From Methanomicrobia archaeon JdFR-19 (GTDB lineage: Archaea; Halobacteriota; Methanosarcinia; DSM-18856; Methermicoccaceae), in the NCBI GenBank assembly GCA_002010075.1, contig MTMG01000008.1, forward strand, positions 50,149 through 114,148: a stretch of DNA of 64,000 nucleotides, given 5' to 3'. Below the pieces are notes generated by a model that was not told the DNA's origin, did no database searches, and saw only the letters and a program-made list of their open reading frames with translations. Position 1 is the stretch's first letter, and each line of letters opens with the position of its first letter. Shown piece by piece: positions 26,639 to 36,138 of the stretch. Made by a program: the position numbers and the translations under genes.

Positions 26639-28546
26639 ATGGAATTCATCAAAGACCCAGAGGAACTCGATTACAACTCTCTCGGACTTGTTGCAGGTCT
26701 TGAGATTCATCAGCAATTAAAAACATCCCATAAACTATTTTGCAGATGTCCTCTTGTTCTGAATCCTGTCGAAGAATCTTCATACGAACTTCTCAGATAT
26801 CTGAGGGCAGGCAAGGGTGAACTCGGTGAGACAGATGTTGCAGCACTCACAGAGGTAAAGAAAGCAAAGAAGCACATATACAAAGGGTATGATACAACCT
26901 GTCTCGTTGAGAATGACGAAGAACCTCCTTCTGTTCTCAACACTGAAGCTCTTGAATTAACGCTTCTGATAGCAAAGATGCTTCACTCAACCCCAGTTGA
27001 TCAAGTGCATACGATGAGGAAGACAGTTGTGGATGGCTCAAATACAACAGGGTTTCAGAGAACAGCTCTCGTTGCCATGGATGGATGGATCGAATCTTCA
27101 ATGGGAAGGGTGGGGATAGAGACCATATGTCTTGAAGAGGAGGCGTGTCAGAAGGTTGAGGAGAGGGGAAGTGAGGTTGTGTGGTCTCTTGATAGACTTG
27201 GAATACCTCTTGTTGAGATATGCACATCTCCAGATTTGAAAACGCCTGAACATGTGAAGGAGGTAGCCCTCAAGATAGGCATGCTACTTCGTTCCACTCG
27301 AAAGGTGAGGAGGGGAATAGGTACGATAAGGCAGGATGTGAATGTTTCTGTGAGGGACGGGGCAAGGGTTGAGATAAAGGGTGTTCAAGAACTTGGTTTG
27401 ATAGATAGGGTGGTTGCTTATGAGGCAATGAGACAGCATAACCTTCTTGTTATCAGGGACATCCTCAGAAAAAGGAACGCAAGTGTCAGAGATACCATAT
27501 ATGACATCACAGACGTGTTTTCATCCACGAGATCAAAGGTGTTGAAAAAAGCAGGGAAACCCATAGTTGCAATCGTTTTAGAAAAATTCGGTGGGCTTGT
27601 TGGATGTGAAATCCAGCCCAATAGGAGATTTGGCTCTGAACTTGCAGATTATGCGAGGTCGATGGGGGTAGGAGGAATATTCCACACAGATGAACTTCCT
27701 TCCTATGGCATAACTGATGAGGAAGTTATGAGAGTGAGGGAGAGGGTGGATGCTGGTGAGGAGGACTGTGTTGTTTTTGTGTGTGGCCCTCGTGCTTATC
27801 AGGCCATAGAAGCTGTGAGGGAGAGAGCGAAGCATGCGATTTTTGGCATACCCAACGAGACAAGAAGGGCATTACCCGATGGCTGTACCTCGTACATGAG
27901 ACCTCTTCCAGGTGCCGCCCGCATGTATCCTGAAACAGATGTCCCTCCTGTGGATGTGGATTTTGAGTGGTTTGAATCACTTGAACTTCCTGAGACACTT
28001 GAGGAAAGGGTTGAGAATCTCACTTCGTATGGAATCTCCTCTGAGATGGCTCATCAGCTTGTGGATTCTGAGATGGACGACTTGTTTGAGGAAATACTCG
28101 AGGAAGTTGGAGGGGTCAGGGGCGAGGTTTCATCAACAGTGATTGCCAGAACCCTCACATCCACGCTTTCTGAGTTGAGAAGAGAGGGTGTTGATGTGGC
28201 ACGCATCACCCACGAGCATCTACGAGATGTGATTAAAGCTGTTGCAAATGGGATGATGGCAAAGGAAGGAATACCAGAGTTATTGAAGAAGATTGCAGAA
28301 ACGAGAGCATCGGTTGGCGAGCTTTTGAGTGAAGTGAGAAAAGAGGAAGTGGATGTTGAAGGGTTGATAAGGAAAGTCGTTGAGGAGAGAAAGGAGTTTG
28401 TACTGGATAGAGGCGAAATGGCACTTGGCCCATTGATGGGAGTTGTGATGAAAGAGCTCAGGGGAAAGGTAGATGGGAAGGTTGTCAGTCAGATACTAAA
28501 AAAGGTGATTGAGGGGACTATTGAATATGCCGGAAAGAAAAGGTGA
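26639..28546 (+). CDS. gatE: Glutamyl-tRNA(Gln) amidotransferase subunit E
   Basis: The archaea-specific GatE (635 residues) works with GatD to convert Glu-tRNA(Gln) to Gln-tRNA(Gln). The cradle domain begins LVAGLEIHQQL..HKLFCRCP (about residues 18-40) and continues with IRQDVNVSVRDGARVEIKGVQEL, then an inserted AspRS-like domain and a C-terminal YqeY-like helical tail. ATG 26639 is chosen over an upstream start because of its leaderless distance from the TATA box. The 3' end overlaps nog1 by 20 nt. It ends in TGA. Confidence 0.95.
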   Translation: MEFIKDPEELDYNSLGLVAGLEIHQQLKTSHKLFCRCPLVLNPVEESSYELLRYLRAGKGELGETDVAALTEVKKAKKHIYKGYDTTCLVENDEEPPSVLNTEALELTLLIAKMLHSTPVDQVHTMRKTVVDGSNTTGFQRTALVAMDGWIESSMGRVGIETICLEEEACQKVEERGSEVVWSLDRLGIPLVEICTSPDLKTPEHVKEVALKIGMLLRSTRKVRRGIGTIRQDVNVSVRDGARVEIKGVQELGLIDRVVAYEAMRQHNLLVIRDILRKRNASVRDTIYDITDVFSSTRSKVLKKAGKPIVAIVLEKFGGLVGCEIQPNRRFGSELADYARSMGVGGIFHTDELPSYGITDEEVMRVRERVDAGEEDCVVFVCGPRAYQAIEAVRERAKHAIFGIPNETRRALPDGCTSYMRPLPGAARMYPETDVPPVDVDFEWFESLELPETLEERVENLTSYGISSEMAHQLVDSEMDDLFEEILEEVGGVRGEVSSTVIARTLTSTLSELRREGVDVARITHEHLRDVIKAVANGMMAKEGIPELLKKIAETRASVGELLSEVRKEEVDVEGLIRKVVEERKEFVLDRGEMALGPLMGVVMKELRGKVDGKVVSQILKKVIEGTIEYAGKKR

Positions 28547-29513
28547 GCTCTCTGTTGTGTATGTGCCGAATGCAGAAGAGCTCATAGATAAGGCATTTAG
28601 AAGGGGTGCGAGAGCAAGGAAAGGAAAGCCAAAGAGAACGAGGATTGAGAGAGCTAAGGCAGAAGAGTCTATGGTGCTGACGGTTGGAAACATTCTCTCT
28701 GACAATCTAATGATGGTTGTGAGGAGTTTTCCCTCAATCGATTCATTACCTCCTCTGTATAAAGAACTCATAGACGTGCTTGTTGGCGTGGTTGAACTGA
28801 AAAAAGCGCTCTCATCTGTCAATTGGGCATCAAAAAAAGTATCAGAATTAAAAAAATCAGCAATTCTGAGAATAAGATACTCAGAAGACCCTTCGAGGAT
28901 TAGGAGAGAAGCACTTGGAAGGATGGCATCTGTTGTAAAGGGTATTGACCCCGCTCTCGGCAAGTTGAGGGAAGCGAGAAAGCATATGAGGAACATTCCA
29001 GATGTGGGGGATTATCAGACGATTGTCGTTGCTGGCTATCCAAACGTTGGGAAGTCGAGCTTTGTAAGAGCCATTACAAAAGCAAAGCCTGAGATCGCTC
29101 CTTATCCCTTCACAACCAAAGGAATCGTAGTTGGACACTTTGTTCATGATGGTATTAGATATCAAGTAATCGACACTCCTGGCCTTCTGGACAGACCTCT
29201 TTCGAAAAGGAACTGGATAGAGAGACAGGCTATTGCAGTGCTTGGGAATGTGGGGGATGTTGTGCTGTACATGGTTGACCCCACAGAGAGTTGTGGGTAT
29301 TCTGTGAACGAACAACTGTCTTTACTGTCTGAGATAAGGGAGAACTTCTCGAAACCAATTCTGGTTGTGGCGACCAAGAGAGATATTCCAGCACCATTGC
29401 CCCCAGAGTGTGAATTGGAGCTCACAATAAAGGATGAGAAGAGTGTTGAGAATGTGAAAAGGGCGTTGATAGAAAAGATAGGGGATAGAAAAGATAGAAA
29501 TATGAAGAGTTAA
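28527..29513 (+). CDS. Nog1-type GTPase
   Basis: This 328-residue GTPase of the Obg/NOG1 group is linked to large-subunit ribosome assembly. An N-terminal helical region (about 1-160) precedes the G domain with G1 GYPNVGKSS, the TTKGI switch, G3 DTPGLLDRP and G4 ATKRD. ATG 28527 starts inside the gatE 3' end. It is archaeal length and lacks the eukaryotic C-terminal extensions. It ends in TAA, 11 nt before korA. Confidence 0.9.
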   Translation: MPERKGELSVVYVPNAEELIDKAFRRGARARKGKPKRTRIERAKAEESMVLTVGNILSDNLMMVVRSFPSIDSLPPLYKELIDVLVGVVELKKALSSVNWASKKVSELKKSAILRIRYSEDPSRIRREALGRMASVVKGIDPALGKLREARKHMRNIPDVGDYQTIVVAGYPNVGKSSFVRAITKAKPEIAPYPFTTKGIVVGHFVHDGIRYQVIDTPGLLDRPLSKRNWIERQAIAVLGNVGDVVLYMVDPTESCGYSVNEQLSLLSEIRENFSKPILVVATKRDIPAPLPPECELELTIKDEKSVENVKRALIEKIGDRKDRNMKS

Positions 29514-29524
29514 AACATTAGAAT

Positions 29525-31171
29525 ATGAGAGAAATATCTATAATGGTGGGAGGGAAGGCGGGAGATGGTGTGAGGTTGGCTACAACCCTCATTGCAAGAA
29601 TTCTATCCAATTACGGATACAGAGTCTTCGTTTATGATGACTATCCTTCCATCATCAGAGGGGGACATAACTTTTCGATTGTGAGAGCTTCAGAGAAAAA
29701 GATTCAGGCGAACAGAGGACTCGTTGATTTGTTGGTAGCTCTGGACATCAAGAGCGTGGAGAAGCATGCTCACGAGATTGTGAAAGGAGGACTCCTTGTC
29801 TACGACAGCTCAGATAAAAAGATGGAAAAAGCGGTTGAGGATTTGGATGTGGAGCCGAATGGCCTACCTTTCTCTCAAATCGTGAAGGAACTCAATGGAA
29901 AGCCGATTATGAGAAACAGTGCTGCCATAGGTGCAATCTCAAAAATAATCGGAATCGATTTCGAGGTAGTTGAAAGGGTTTTCAGGAAGTTTGTTCCAAA
30001 GGAAACAGGGTTGAACATAAAAATAGCCAAGAGGTCTTACGAACTCCCGACCACATCCATGAGAGTTGAGAGGTTGAATCAGGAAGTGCTTCCTGTTCTG
30101 TTGGGGAATGAGGCGATAGCGTTGGGGGCAATCATGGCTGGGCTTGATGTATATTATGCCTATCCCATGACTCCGTCCACTTCCATACTCCATTATCTTG
30201 CAAAGATTGGAAAAAAGCTTGGAATTCTTGTCGTTCAACCAGAGAATGAGATTGCTGTAATGCTCATGGCTCTCGGCTCTGCCTATGCAGGCAAGAAAAC
30301 GATGGTTGCATCTTCAGGAGGGGGCTTTGCCCTCATGGTTGAGGGTCTGAGCCTTTCTGGACAGGCAGAGATTCCCATGACAATAGTTGTCTCTCAACGT
30401 GCAGGACCGAGTACTGGTGTCCCAACATATACAATGCAGGCAGACCTCCATTTTGTTCTGAATGCAGGGCATGGAGAGTTTCCAAGGTTTGTTGTTGCTC
30501 CTGGAGATGCAGAAGAGGCGTATTATTATACAGCACTTGCAATGAATATGGCATGGAAGTATCAGATTCCATCTTTTGTTTTGAGTGATAAACATCTCTC
30601 TGAAAGTCTTTTCAGTTTTGAGCCGAAGGAGGTGGAGGAAGAAGAGCCTCTGCTTTGGGATGGCGAGGGAGAATACAAGAGATACAGAATCACTGAGAAT
30701 GGGGTCTCGCCACTCGCTTTTCCGGGCGAGACCATCGTAAAGTCGAATAGCTACACTCATGATGAGTATGGTATTACAACAGAAGAAGCTGAGAAAGTTG
30801 AGATGATGCAGGAGAAGAGGCAGATAAAGAGAAAACAGCTTGAAGAGGAAGTAAAGAAGATGGAAGCAGTCAAGGTGTATGGAGAAGCAAACGAAGCAAT
30901 AATCACATGGGGTTCAACAAAGGGAGTGTGTGTTGAGGCTGCTGAAGAGTTGGGACTGATGGTTATACAGCCAGTTGTTCTTGAGCCGTTTCCTGATTTT
31001 AAAAAATATGAGAATCTGGAAAAGAAGATAGTGGTTGAAGTTAATTCAACTGGTCAGCTTATGAGGTTGCTGAAAAATAATGGAGTAGAGGTGGATGAGA
31101 CGATATTGAAGTACAATGCAAGGCCATTTTTCTTGGAGGAACTGGTCGAAAGGTTGAAGGAGGTTCTGTGA
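29525..31171 (+). CDS. korA: 2-oxoacid:ferredoxin oxidoreductase, fused gamma-alpha subunit
   Basis: This 548-residue chain joins the gamma domain (residues about 1-180: GGKAGDGV, YDDYPSIIRGGHN) to the alpha domain (NEAIALGAIMAGLDVYYAYPMTPST, from about residue 195). It belongs to the 2-oxoglutarate-type oxidoreductases that form acyl-CoA and reduced ferredoxin. The substrate (2-oxoglutarate or a branched 2-oxoacid) cannot be fixed from sequence. No ferredoxin delta subunit adjoins. Its TGA overlaps the korB ATG (TGATG). Confidence 0.9.
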   Translation: MREISIMVGGKAGDGVRLATTLIARILSNYGYRVFVYDDYPSIIRGGHNFSIVRASEKKIQANRGLVDLLVALDIKSVEKHAHEIVKGGLLVYDSSDKKMEKAVEDLDVEPNGLPFSQIVKELNGKPIMRNSAAIGAISKIIGIDFEVVERVFRKFVPKETGLNIKIAKRSYELPTTSMRVERLNQEVLPVLLGNEAIALGAIMAGLDVYYAYPMTPSTSILHYLAKIGKKLGILVVQPENEIAVMLMALGSAYAGKKTMVASSGGGFALMVEGLSLSGQAEIPMTIVVSQRAGPSTGVPTYTMQADLHFVLNAGHGEFPRFVVAPGDAEEAYYYTALAMNMAWKYQIPSFVLSDKHLSESLFSFEPKEVEEEEPLLWDGEGEYKRYRITENGVSPLAFPGETIVKSNSYTHDEYGITTEEAEKVEMMQEKRQIKRKQLEEEVKKMEAVKVYGEANEAIITWGSTKGVCVEAAEELGLMVIQPVVLEPFPDFKKYENLEKKIVVEVNSTGQLMRLLKNNGVEVDETILKYNARPFFLEELVERLKEVL

Positions 31172-31986
31172 TGAGTTTGAGAACATATGCGGAAATTACT
31201 TGGTGTCCGGGTTGTGGGAATTTTGCTATCCTGAATGTTGTCAGAAAGGTTTTCGCAAGGCTGGACACACCCGTGGTTATGGTTTCTGGGATAGGATGTC
31301 ATGCTAAGATAGTTGATTACGTGAATGTTAGTAGCTTCTATTCTATCCATGGACGTGTTCCTCCAGCAGCAACAGGTATAAAACTTGCAAACCCAAAACT
31401 CGCAGTTGTTGGATTCGCAGGTGATGGTGATGCATATGGAGAAGGACTTGAGCATCTGGTATTTGCCGCAAAGCGAAATGTCGATATAACTATGATAATA
31501 CATAACAACAGGATTTATGCACTGACAACAGGACAATTCACACCTACCAGTCCCAAGGGCTTCAGAGGAAAATCGACACCAGAGGGGAGTGTTGAGAAGC
31601 CGTTCAATCCTCTGGAACTGATGTTTTCTGCGGGGGCGACATTCATTGCAAGATCATACTCAAATAGACAGAAAAACCTTGAAATGGTCATTGAGGAGGC
31701 GATAAAACACAGAGGTTTTTCTTTCGTTGACGTCCTTCAACCATGCTACACCTTCTTCAACACGTATGATTACTACAACGAGAGGGTTTACGAACTCAAG
31801 GAACATGACCCATACAGCAGAGAGGAGGCAGAGAAGAGAATAAAAGAGTGGGATTACAACTCAGACAACAGAATTCCAATAGGCATATTCTATAGAGAAG
31901 AGAAGGAAGTATTCGAAGGTGAAGAATTCGAAGAGAGAAAACCGTCAAAGAAACAGTTGTTCGAGATTTTGGAGCAACACCGCTGA
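31171..31986 (+). CDS. korB: 2-oxoacid:ferredoxin oxidoreductase, beta subunit
   Basis: The 271-residue thiamine-diphosphate subunit shows CPGCGNFAIL near the N-terminus, SGIGCHAK, the HGRVPPAATGIKLANP segment and the cofactor motif GDGDAYGEG...NNRIYALTTGQ.TPTS (about residues 85-125). It pairs with the fused gamma-alpha chain. An in-frame GTG one codon earlier is less likely than ATG 31171. It ends in TGA, only 3 nt before the convergent DNA ligase gene. Confidence 0.92.
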   Translation: MSLRTYAEITWCPGCGNFAILNVVRKVFARLDTPVVMVSGIGCHAKIVDYVNVSSFYSIHGRVPPAATGIKLANPKLAVVGFAGDGDAYGEGLEHLVFAAKRNVDITMIIHNNRIYALTTGQFTPTSPKGFRGKSTPEGSVEKPFNPLELMFSAGATFIARSYSNRQKNLEMVIEEAIKHRGFSFVDVLQPCYTFFNTYDYYNERVYELKEHDPYSREEAEKRIKEWDYNSDNRIPIGIFYREEKEVFEGEEFEERKPSKKQLFEILEQHR

Positions 31987-31989
31987 CGT

Positions 31990-33660
31990 TCATTGATATT
32001 TTCTATAGAGTTCTTCAATCCTTGAGAGATTGTCTGCCTCTTCTGGACTCTTATCGTCTCTCACCCTCACAAACCGCGGGAATCTGAGAGCATAACCTGA
32101 GGGGTAGTTTGGGCTCTTCTGAATCTCCTCGTATGCGACCTCGAAAACAATCTTTGGCTCAAGCTTCACATACGTGCCTTTCTGCTCGATAATGAGTTCA
32201 GACAGGATGTTTGTGAGCTCTTTCAGTTCATCTTCGGTTGGGCCAGTTGCAACTTTTCCAACCTCCAAAAGCTCTCCAGTGTTCTCATCTATGCATGCAA
32301 GATAGAATGATGATAGTAGATGAGCATGCTTCCCTTTTCCCCAGTCAGCTCCAACCACCACGAGGTCGAGGGTCTCCATAATCGGCTTATGCTTTAACCA
32401 GTGTTTTCCCCGTCTTCCCGGTATGTAGGGCGAGGATAGGTTTTTCAACATTATCCCTTCATGTCCAGCATCAAGAGCATCTCTATACACCTTCTCTGCG
32501 ACACTAACCTCACCCGTTATCGTCTGAGTAGCGACAGATATTCTCTTCCCACCCCTCACGATCCTCTCAAGCTTTGACCTCCTTTCTTTTAGTGGCTTGT
32601 CTATGAGAGATTCGCCATCCACATACAAGCAATCGAAGAGGAATATGTGGATAGGTATTTCCTCTTTCTTTTCCTCTATCCCATATTTCCTTCTTAGTCT
32701 TCTCAATATGTACTGAAACGCCTTTGGTTTTCCTGATTTATCGTATGCTACCGCCTCCCCATCCAGTATTGCCTTCTCCACCCCAACAACCTCTTTTATT
32801 TCCTCCACAACATCCACCAATGGTTTTGTGAGGTCTTCGAATCTTCTCGAAAACACCTTTACCCCCTCATTTCCAACATGAATTTGGACTCTTGCTCCAT
32901 CGTACTTCCATTCAACCGCACAAGTTCCCATCTCCTTCATAGCTTCTTCCAGATCTGGTGATATCTGAGCTAGCATCATCTTTACAGGTCTGAAAAGTGT
33001 GATTCCTATCTTGTCAAGTTCTCCTTTCTTGGTCGCTATCGCAACTTCTCCGAAGTCTGTTATGAACATGTATGCTCTCTCAACTTCCTCTGGCGTTTTT
33101 CCAAATGCCTTGGCTATTGCATCTCTCATTATTCCCTCCCCAACCTTTATTCTCATCTCTCCCATCACGAGTCTGGCAAGATATCTTGCCTCTTTTGGGC
33201 TGGACGAAGAAAATAGATACTCAAGATACCTGACTTTTGTTGTTTGTGATCCTTTTCCAGAAGCCTCGGCAATCTTCTCAAGCGTTTTGTAAATTTCGAC
33301 AATCGTCAGCTTCTCCTCCCCACCTAGAAATAGTGTCTGTTGAGTTCTTCTATGCATGGCAACCTCAGCAACCTTTCCTATATCTCCTGTCTCTCTGAGA
33401 AGTTCTTCAAGCTCTGTTTCATTCCTGCCAGAGGCTCTTGAGAGTGCGTTATAAAGAAGACTCTTTCCAACACCCAATTCTCTGTCCATCCATTCTGGGA
33501 ATATTTTGCCCATTAAGAGGTATGGGCATATCCTCAACTCCTCCTCCTCAAGCTCTTTTAAGAAGTCTGCAACCATGTCTGTTATTACAAGACTCGAACT
33601 CTCCTTTTCGATTCTCTCACATACCTCTGCAAACTCAAAAAACGTCTTCAGAGTTTCCAC
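31990..33660 (-). CDS. lig: ATP-dependent DNA ligase
   Basis: The 556-residue replicative ligase has an N-terminal DNA-binding domain (about 1-210), the adenylation domain with nucleophile Lys252 in motif I (EWKYDGAR), motif III IFLFDCLYVDG, motif IV EGIMLKNL, motif V HWLKHK and a C-terminal OB-fold. The start is GTG 33660, giving an N-terminus (LKTFFEFAEVCERIE) typical of archaeal Lig. It lies 8 nt downstream of MBF1 and is probably co-transcribed. It ends in TGA. Confidence 0.95.
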   Translation of the reverse strand: METLKTFFEFAEVCERIEKESSSLVITDMVADFLKELEEEELRICPYLLMGKIFPEWMDRELGVGKSLLYNALSRASGRNETELEELLRETGDIGKVAEVAMHRRTQQTLFLGGEEKLTIVEIYKTLEKIAEASGKGSQTTKVRYLEYLFSSSSPKEARYLARLVMGEMRIKVGEGIMRDAIAKAFGKTPEEVERAYMFITDFGEVAIATKKGELDKIGITLFRPVKMMLAQISPDLEEAMKEMGTCAVEWKYDGARVQIHVGNEGVKVFSRRFEDLTKPLVDVVEEIKEVVGVEKAILDGEAVAYDKSGKPKAFQYILRRLRRKYGIEEKKEEIPIHIFLFDCLYVDGESLIDKPLKERRSKLERIVRGGKRISVATQTITGEVSVAEKVYRDALDAGHEGIMLKNLSSPYIPGRRGKHWLKHKPIMETLDLVVVGADWGKGKHAHLLSSFYLACIDENTGELLEVGKVATGPTEDELKELTNILSELIIEQKGTYVKLEPKIVFEVAYEEIQKSPNYPSGYALRFPRFVRVRDDKSPEEADNLSRIEELYRKYQ

Positions 33661-33668
33661 CCCTTGTT

Positions 33669-34148
33669 TTATTTTCTCTTAATCTTCACAATATCCCCAA
33701 GGGTGAGCTCTCCACCTCTCTCCTCTTTCTTCCATTCAACATTGGAGACGTGTGTGATGAGCTTCACATCCAGCTCCCTCTCAAGCTTCTTTCTCACTTT
33801 ATCCTCAGGTATAATTTCTCCCCTCTCTATCTTCTTTATCAACGAAAGCTTCTCGTTTATTATCTCAGCCAGCTTATCCTGAGTAAGTCCCTTTGCCTCC
33901 CTTGCACCTCTAATCACCTCTGCATAATCCTCTCTAATCTCTTCACCGGTATCGAGGATGTCTCTTTTCTTTGGATGTATTTTGATGAGGCGCCCCTTGT
34001 ACTCGTATGTTGTGCTCTCTTCTTTCATCTCCTTCATCTTTGTTCCAAGCTCTGCACATCTTCCACACACTTCAAGTTCTGCACCCTCAACAAGAATTCT
34101 GTATCCCTTTTCAATCTCCCTACCACAGATCTCACATGTCTTTGGCAT
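33669..34148 (-). CDS. Multiprotein bridging factor 1 homologue (aMBF1)
   Basis: This 159-residue transcription or translation-associated protein has an N-terminal zinc ribbon (CEICGREIE...CGRCAEL, residues 5-33), a linker, and a Cro-type helix-turn-helix (IRGAREAKGLTQDKLAEIINEK, then RGEIIPEDKVRKKLE, about 78-125). It sits just upstream of the DNA ligase gene. It ends in TAA. Confidence 0.92.
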   Translation of the reverse strand: MPKTCEICGREIEKGYRILVEGAELEVCGRCAELGTKMKEMKEESTTYEYKGRLIKIHPKKRDILDTGEEIREDYAEVIRGAREAKGLTQDKLAEIINEKLSLIKKIERGEIIPEDKVRKKLERELDVKLITHVSNVEWKKEERGGELTLGDIVKIKRK

Positions 34149-34200
34149 TCAACCCAACTCTCGTCCATTTTACATTTTAATGATTTTAATGTGTAGAATT

Positions 34201-34212
34201 CTTATATATATA
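34201..34212 (+). promoter_or_regulatory. TATA box of the DUF22 operon
   Basis: CTTATATATATA lies 20-28 nt before ATG 34231, the spacing expected for a leaderless transcript. No Shine-Dalgarno is evident. The promoter probably drives the DUF22 and ACT genes and perhaps the glycogen cluster that follows without clear breaks. Confidence 0.55.
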
Positions 34213-34230
34213 CCCACCACTTTATACTTG

Positions 34231-34677
34231 ATGAAACTTGAGAGGATAAATGTCCTGAGACTAAAGAATGGAAAGCTTGTTAGGGAAGTAGTTGAGACCG
34301 CACCTTATGAGTTTGCAATAAGTACGATGGCTAAATGGGAGATGGTAATTGCAGATGAAGATGCAGATTTTAGGAGGGGAGAGATTCGGAAACTGAGGGT
34401 GAGACCGATATATCTGAGAGAAGAGAGTGTTAGTGTTCCGTGTGCCTTCAACCACCATGCTCTTGTGTCCGTGCTTAGGATTGGGGAAGAAGGAGGACCA
34501 AAGCCCGTTGAGAGTGAGAGGAAGATAGAGTATGCAATCGTGATAGCTCACAGAGATGGAAAAGTTCTCAGGGGAGATTTACTGGCTGTATTAAACGTAT
34601 TTCCTGTTGTTTTTACAAAGTACGCTCATAGACCAAAGAAGGTAGGGTTGGCAGATGTGGAGAAAGATACTCAATAA
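34231..34677 (+). CDS. DUF22-type protein of unknown function
   Basis: This 148-residue protein is recognised as resembling the archaeal DUF22 group; its role is unknown. It is mostly beta-strand in character, with motifs ETAPYEFAIS, MVIADED and SVPCAFNHHALVS. No catalytic motif or membrane segment is visible. A longer in-frame extension runs back over the MBF1 gene and was rejected because the TATA box sits directly before ATG 34231. Its 3' end overlaps the ACT gene by 23 nt. It ends in TAA. Confidence 0.75.
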   Translation: MKLERINVLRLKNGKLVREVVETAPYEFAISTMAKWEMVIADEDADFRRGEIRKLRVRPIYLREESVSVPCAFNHHALVSVLRIGEEGGPKPVESERKIEYAIVIAHRDGKVLRGDLLAVLNVFPVVFTKYAHRPKKVGLADVEKDTQ

Positions 34678-35155
34678 ATTTGAGAGATACCCTGCTCAGG
34701 AAAGAGTTGTAAGATTGATACTTGAGAGGGGCTTCCAAGTGAAGGATGGAAAGGTGATTTCTGGGGGCATAGAAATCCCCCATACCCACATAGCAAGAGA
34801 AGTTGGAGTGGACAGAAGGGTTGTTGATGCTGCCGCCCACCACATCTCATATGATGAGGAGTTAAAAGAAATCTTTAGCAGGTTATCGTCTGTACTCTTT
34901 CTGAGAGACATTGCTCCACTTCTTGGATTGGGTGTTCTGATAATCACTCCCTCAGATGCTTCTGAAGTTGGGATTGTGAGAGATGTGACTGATGTTATTG
35001 CCAGATATGGGATAAGTGTGAGACAAGTTGTGACAGATGACCCTTACTTTGTTGAATCCCCAAGGCTCACAGTGATAACAGAGAATAAGATACCCGGAGA
35101 AGCGATAGAGGAGATTCTGAAGTTGAGAACTGTACGGGCTGTAAGTGTTTTATGA
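34655..35155 (+). CDS. ACT-domain regulator with DNA-binding-like N-terminus (COG2150-like)
   Basis: The 166-residue protein has an N-terminal helix-turn-helix-like region (IPHTHIAREVGVDRRVVDAAAHH, about 42-64) and a C-terminal ACT domain (GVLIITPSDASEVGIVRDVTDVIARYGI..., about 93-166). Proteins of this layout are predicted regulators of amino-acid metabolism that sense a small ligand. The first gene of the glycogen cluster starts 2 nt after its TGA, so it may control or simply precede that cluster. Confidence 0.8.
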   Translation: MWRKILNKFERYPAQERVVRLILERGFQVKDGKVISGGIEIPHTHIAREVGVDRRVVDAAAHHISYDEELKEIFSRLSSVLFLRDIAPLLGLGVLIITPSDASEVGIVRDVTDVIARYGISVRQVVTDDPYFVESPRLTVITENKIPGEAIEEILKLRTVRAVSVL

Positions 35156-35156
35156 G

Positions 35157-36134
35157 ATGGATAGTATGAATAAAATATCGCTTTGCTTCTATGCACATCA
35201 GCCAACAAGACTTAGGAGGTTCTATCCACTCGAAGGATACCTTTCTGAGCTTTCCCGTTCTCTTTATTTTGACATTGCTCAGGATTATTCGGTGTTTATG
35301 AGGATGAATTATGAAAAGGCTTTGAATCACATATTAGAGTGGCTGGAAAAGGATAGCGTGAGTTTATGTGTATATGTGAGTGGGATATTCACAGAGCAAT
35401 GTACTTGGTCTCCCGAGCTGATGGAGATACTGAAGAGAGTTATGAAAATCGCAGAACCTGTTTGCTCTCCGTACTATTACTCTCTCTCATGTTTTTATCC
35501 CCTCCTCACAGAGTTCTGCCATCAGGTAAAACTCCATATTTCCAAGATTGAGGACATATTTGGAAAGAGTTCGTCTGTTTTCGTCAATCCTCATTTGACA
35601 TACACACCTGAGCTCAACAATGTGTTGGGAGACATGGGGGTGGATTACGTGATTGCAAGGCACGGTGAATTTACGGGAAAACAAGATACCTCAGCCCCCC
35701 CAAAATTAGTATCACCCAGGATGTATGAAGATAGGAACTGGTCTGGAGGAGTTCTTTGGATGGATCTCGCCTCGCCCAATATATACTCTCTTCCGGATGA
35801 GATTGAGAGGAGAGGAGTTGATATTGTGCCGATATGGGAGCTTGCTGAGAACTCTGGTGGTAGAGAAAACAACTGTATCTCTCCCATCTCGCCATCACAC
35901 CCCTCAAAAACATTAACCCAGCCCCCCCTCAAGAACCATGCTCAGAGTCTCTTTTATTATGAACTCTCGTCGTTATGCACCTACCCGATGTCTTCCCTCG
36001 AGAGAGACATATACGGGAGACTTCAGCAGTTTGATATACTGCTTGAGATGGGCTCTCCACCCCCCACCTCAGTGATATACACATTGAATGCACTTTCTAT
36101 TTTATCTGACTTCAAAAGAAGGTTGTGGAGGTGA
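35157..36134 (+). CDS. GH57-family paralogue lacking the catalytic glutamate
   Basis: The 325-residue protein aligns by eye with the GH57 amylase directly downstream: region 1 FYAHQP, then YYYSLSCF, VFVNPHLTYTPEL and a shortened C-terminal half with WMDLASPNIYSL. At the position of the catalytic nucleophile (FRNTEL in the neighbour) it has FVNPHL, so Glu146 is replaced by His146. The Glu of the neighbour's LLGETYYHS is also lost, and the C-terminal part is about 70 residues shorter. It is probably a non-catalytic carbohydrate-binding or regulatory partner rather than a decaying gene, since the frame is intact. Two in-frame ATGs (35157, 35166) are possible. It ends in TGA. Confidence 0.75.
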   Translation: MDSMNKISLCFYAHQPTRLRRFYPLEGYLSELSRSLYFDIAQDYSVFMRMNYEKALNHILEWLEKDSVSLCVYVSGIFTEQCTWSPELMEILKRVMKIAEPVCSPYYYSLSCFYPLLTEFCHQVKLHISKIEDIFGKSSSVFVNPHLTYTPELNNVLGDMGVDYVIARHGEFTGKQDTSAPPKLVSPRMYEDRNWSGGVLWMDLASPNIYSLPDEIERRGVDIVPIWELAENSGGRENNCISPISPSHPSKTLTQPPLKNHAQSLFYYELSSLCTYPMSSLERDIYGRLQQFDILLEMGSPPPTSVIYTLNALSILSDFKRRLWR

Positions 36135-36138
36135 AGAG

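Noticed and set aside
33958-34230. N-terminal extension of the DUF22 protein over the MBF1 gene
   Set aside because: The extension is antisense to MBF1, and a TATA box sits directly before ATG 34231.
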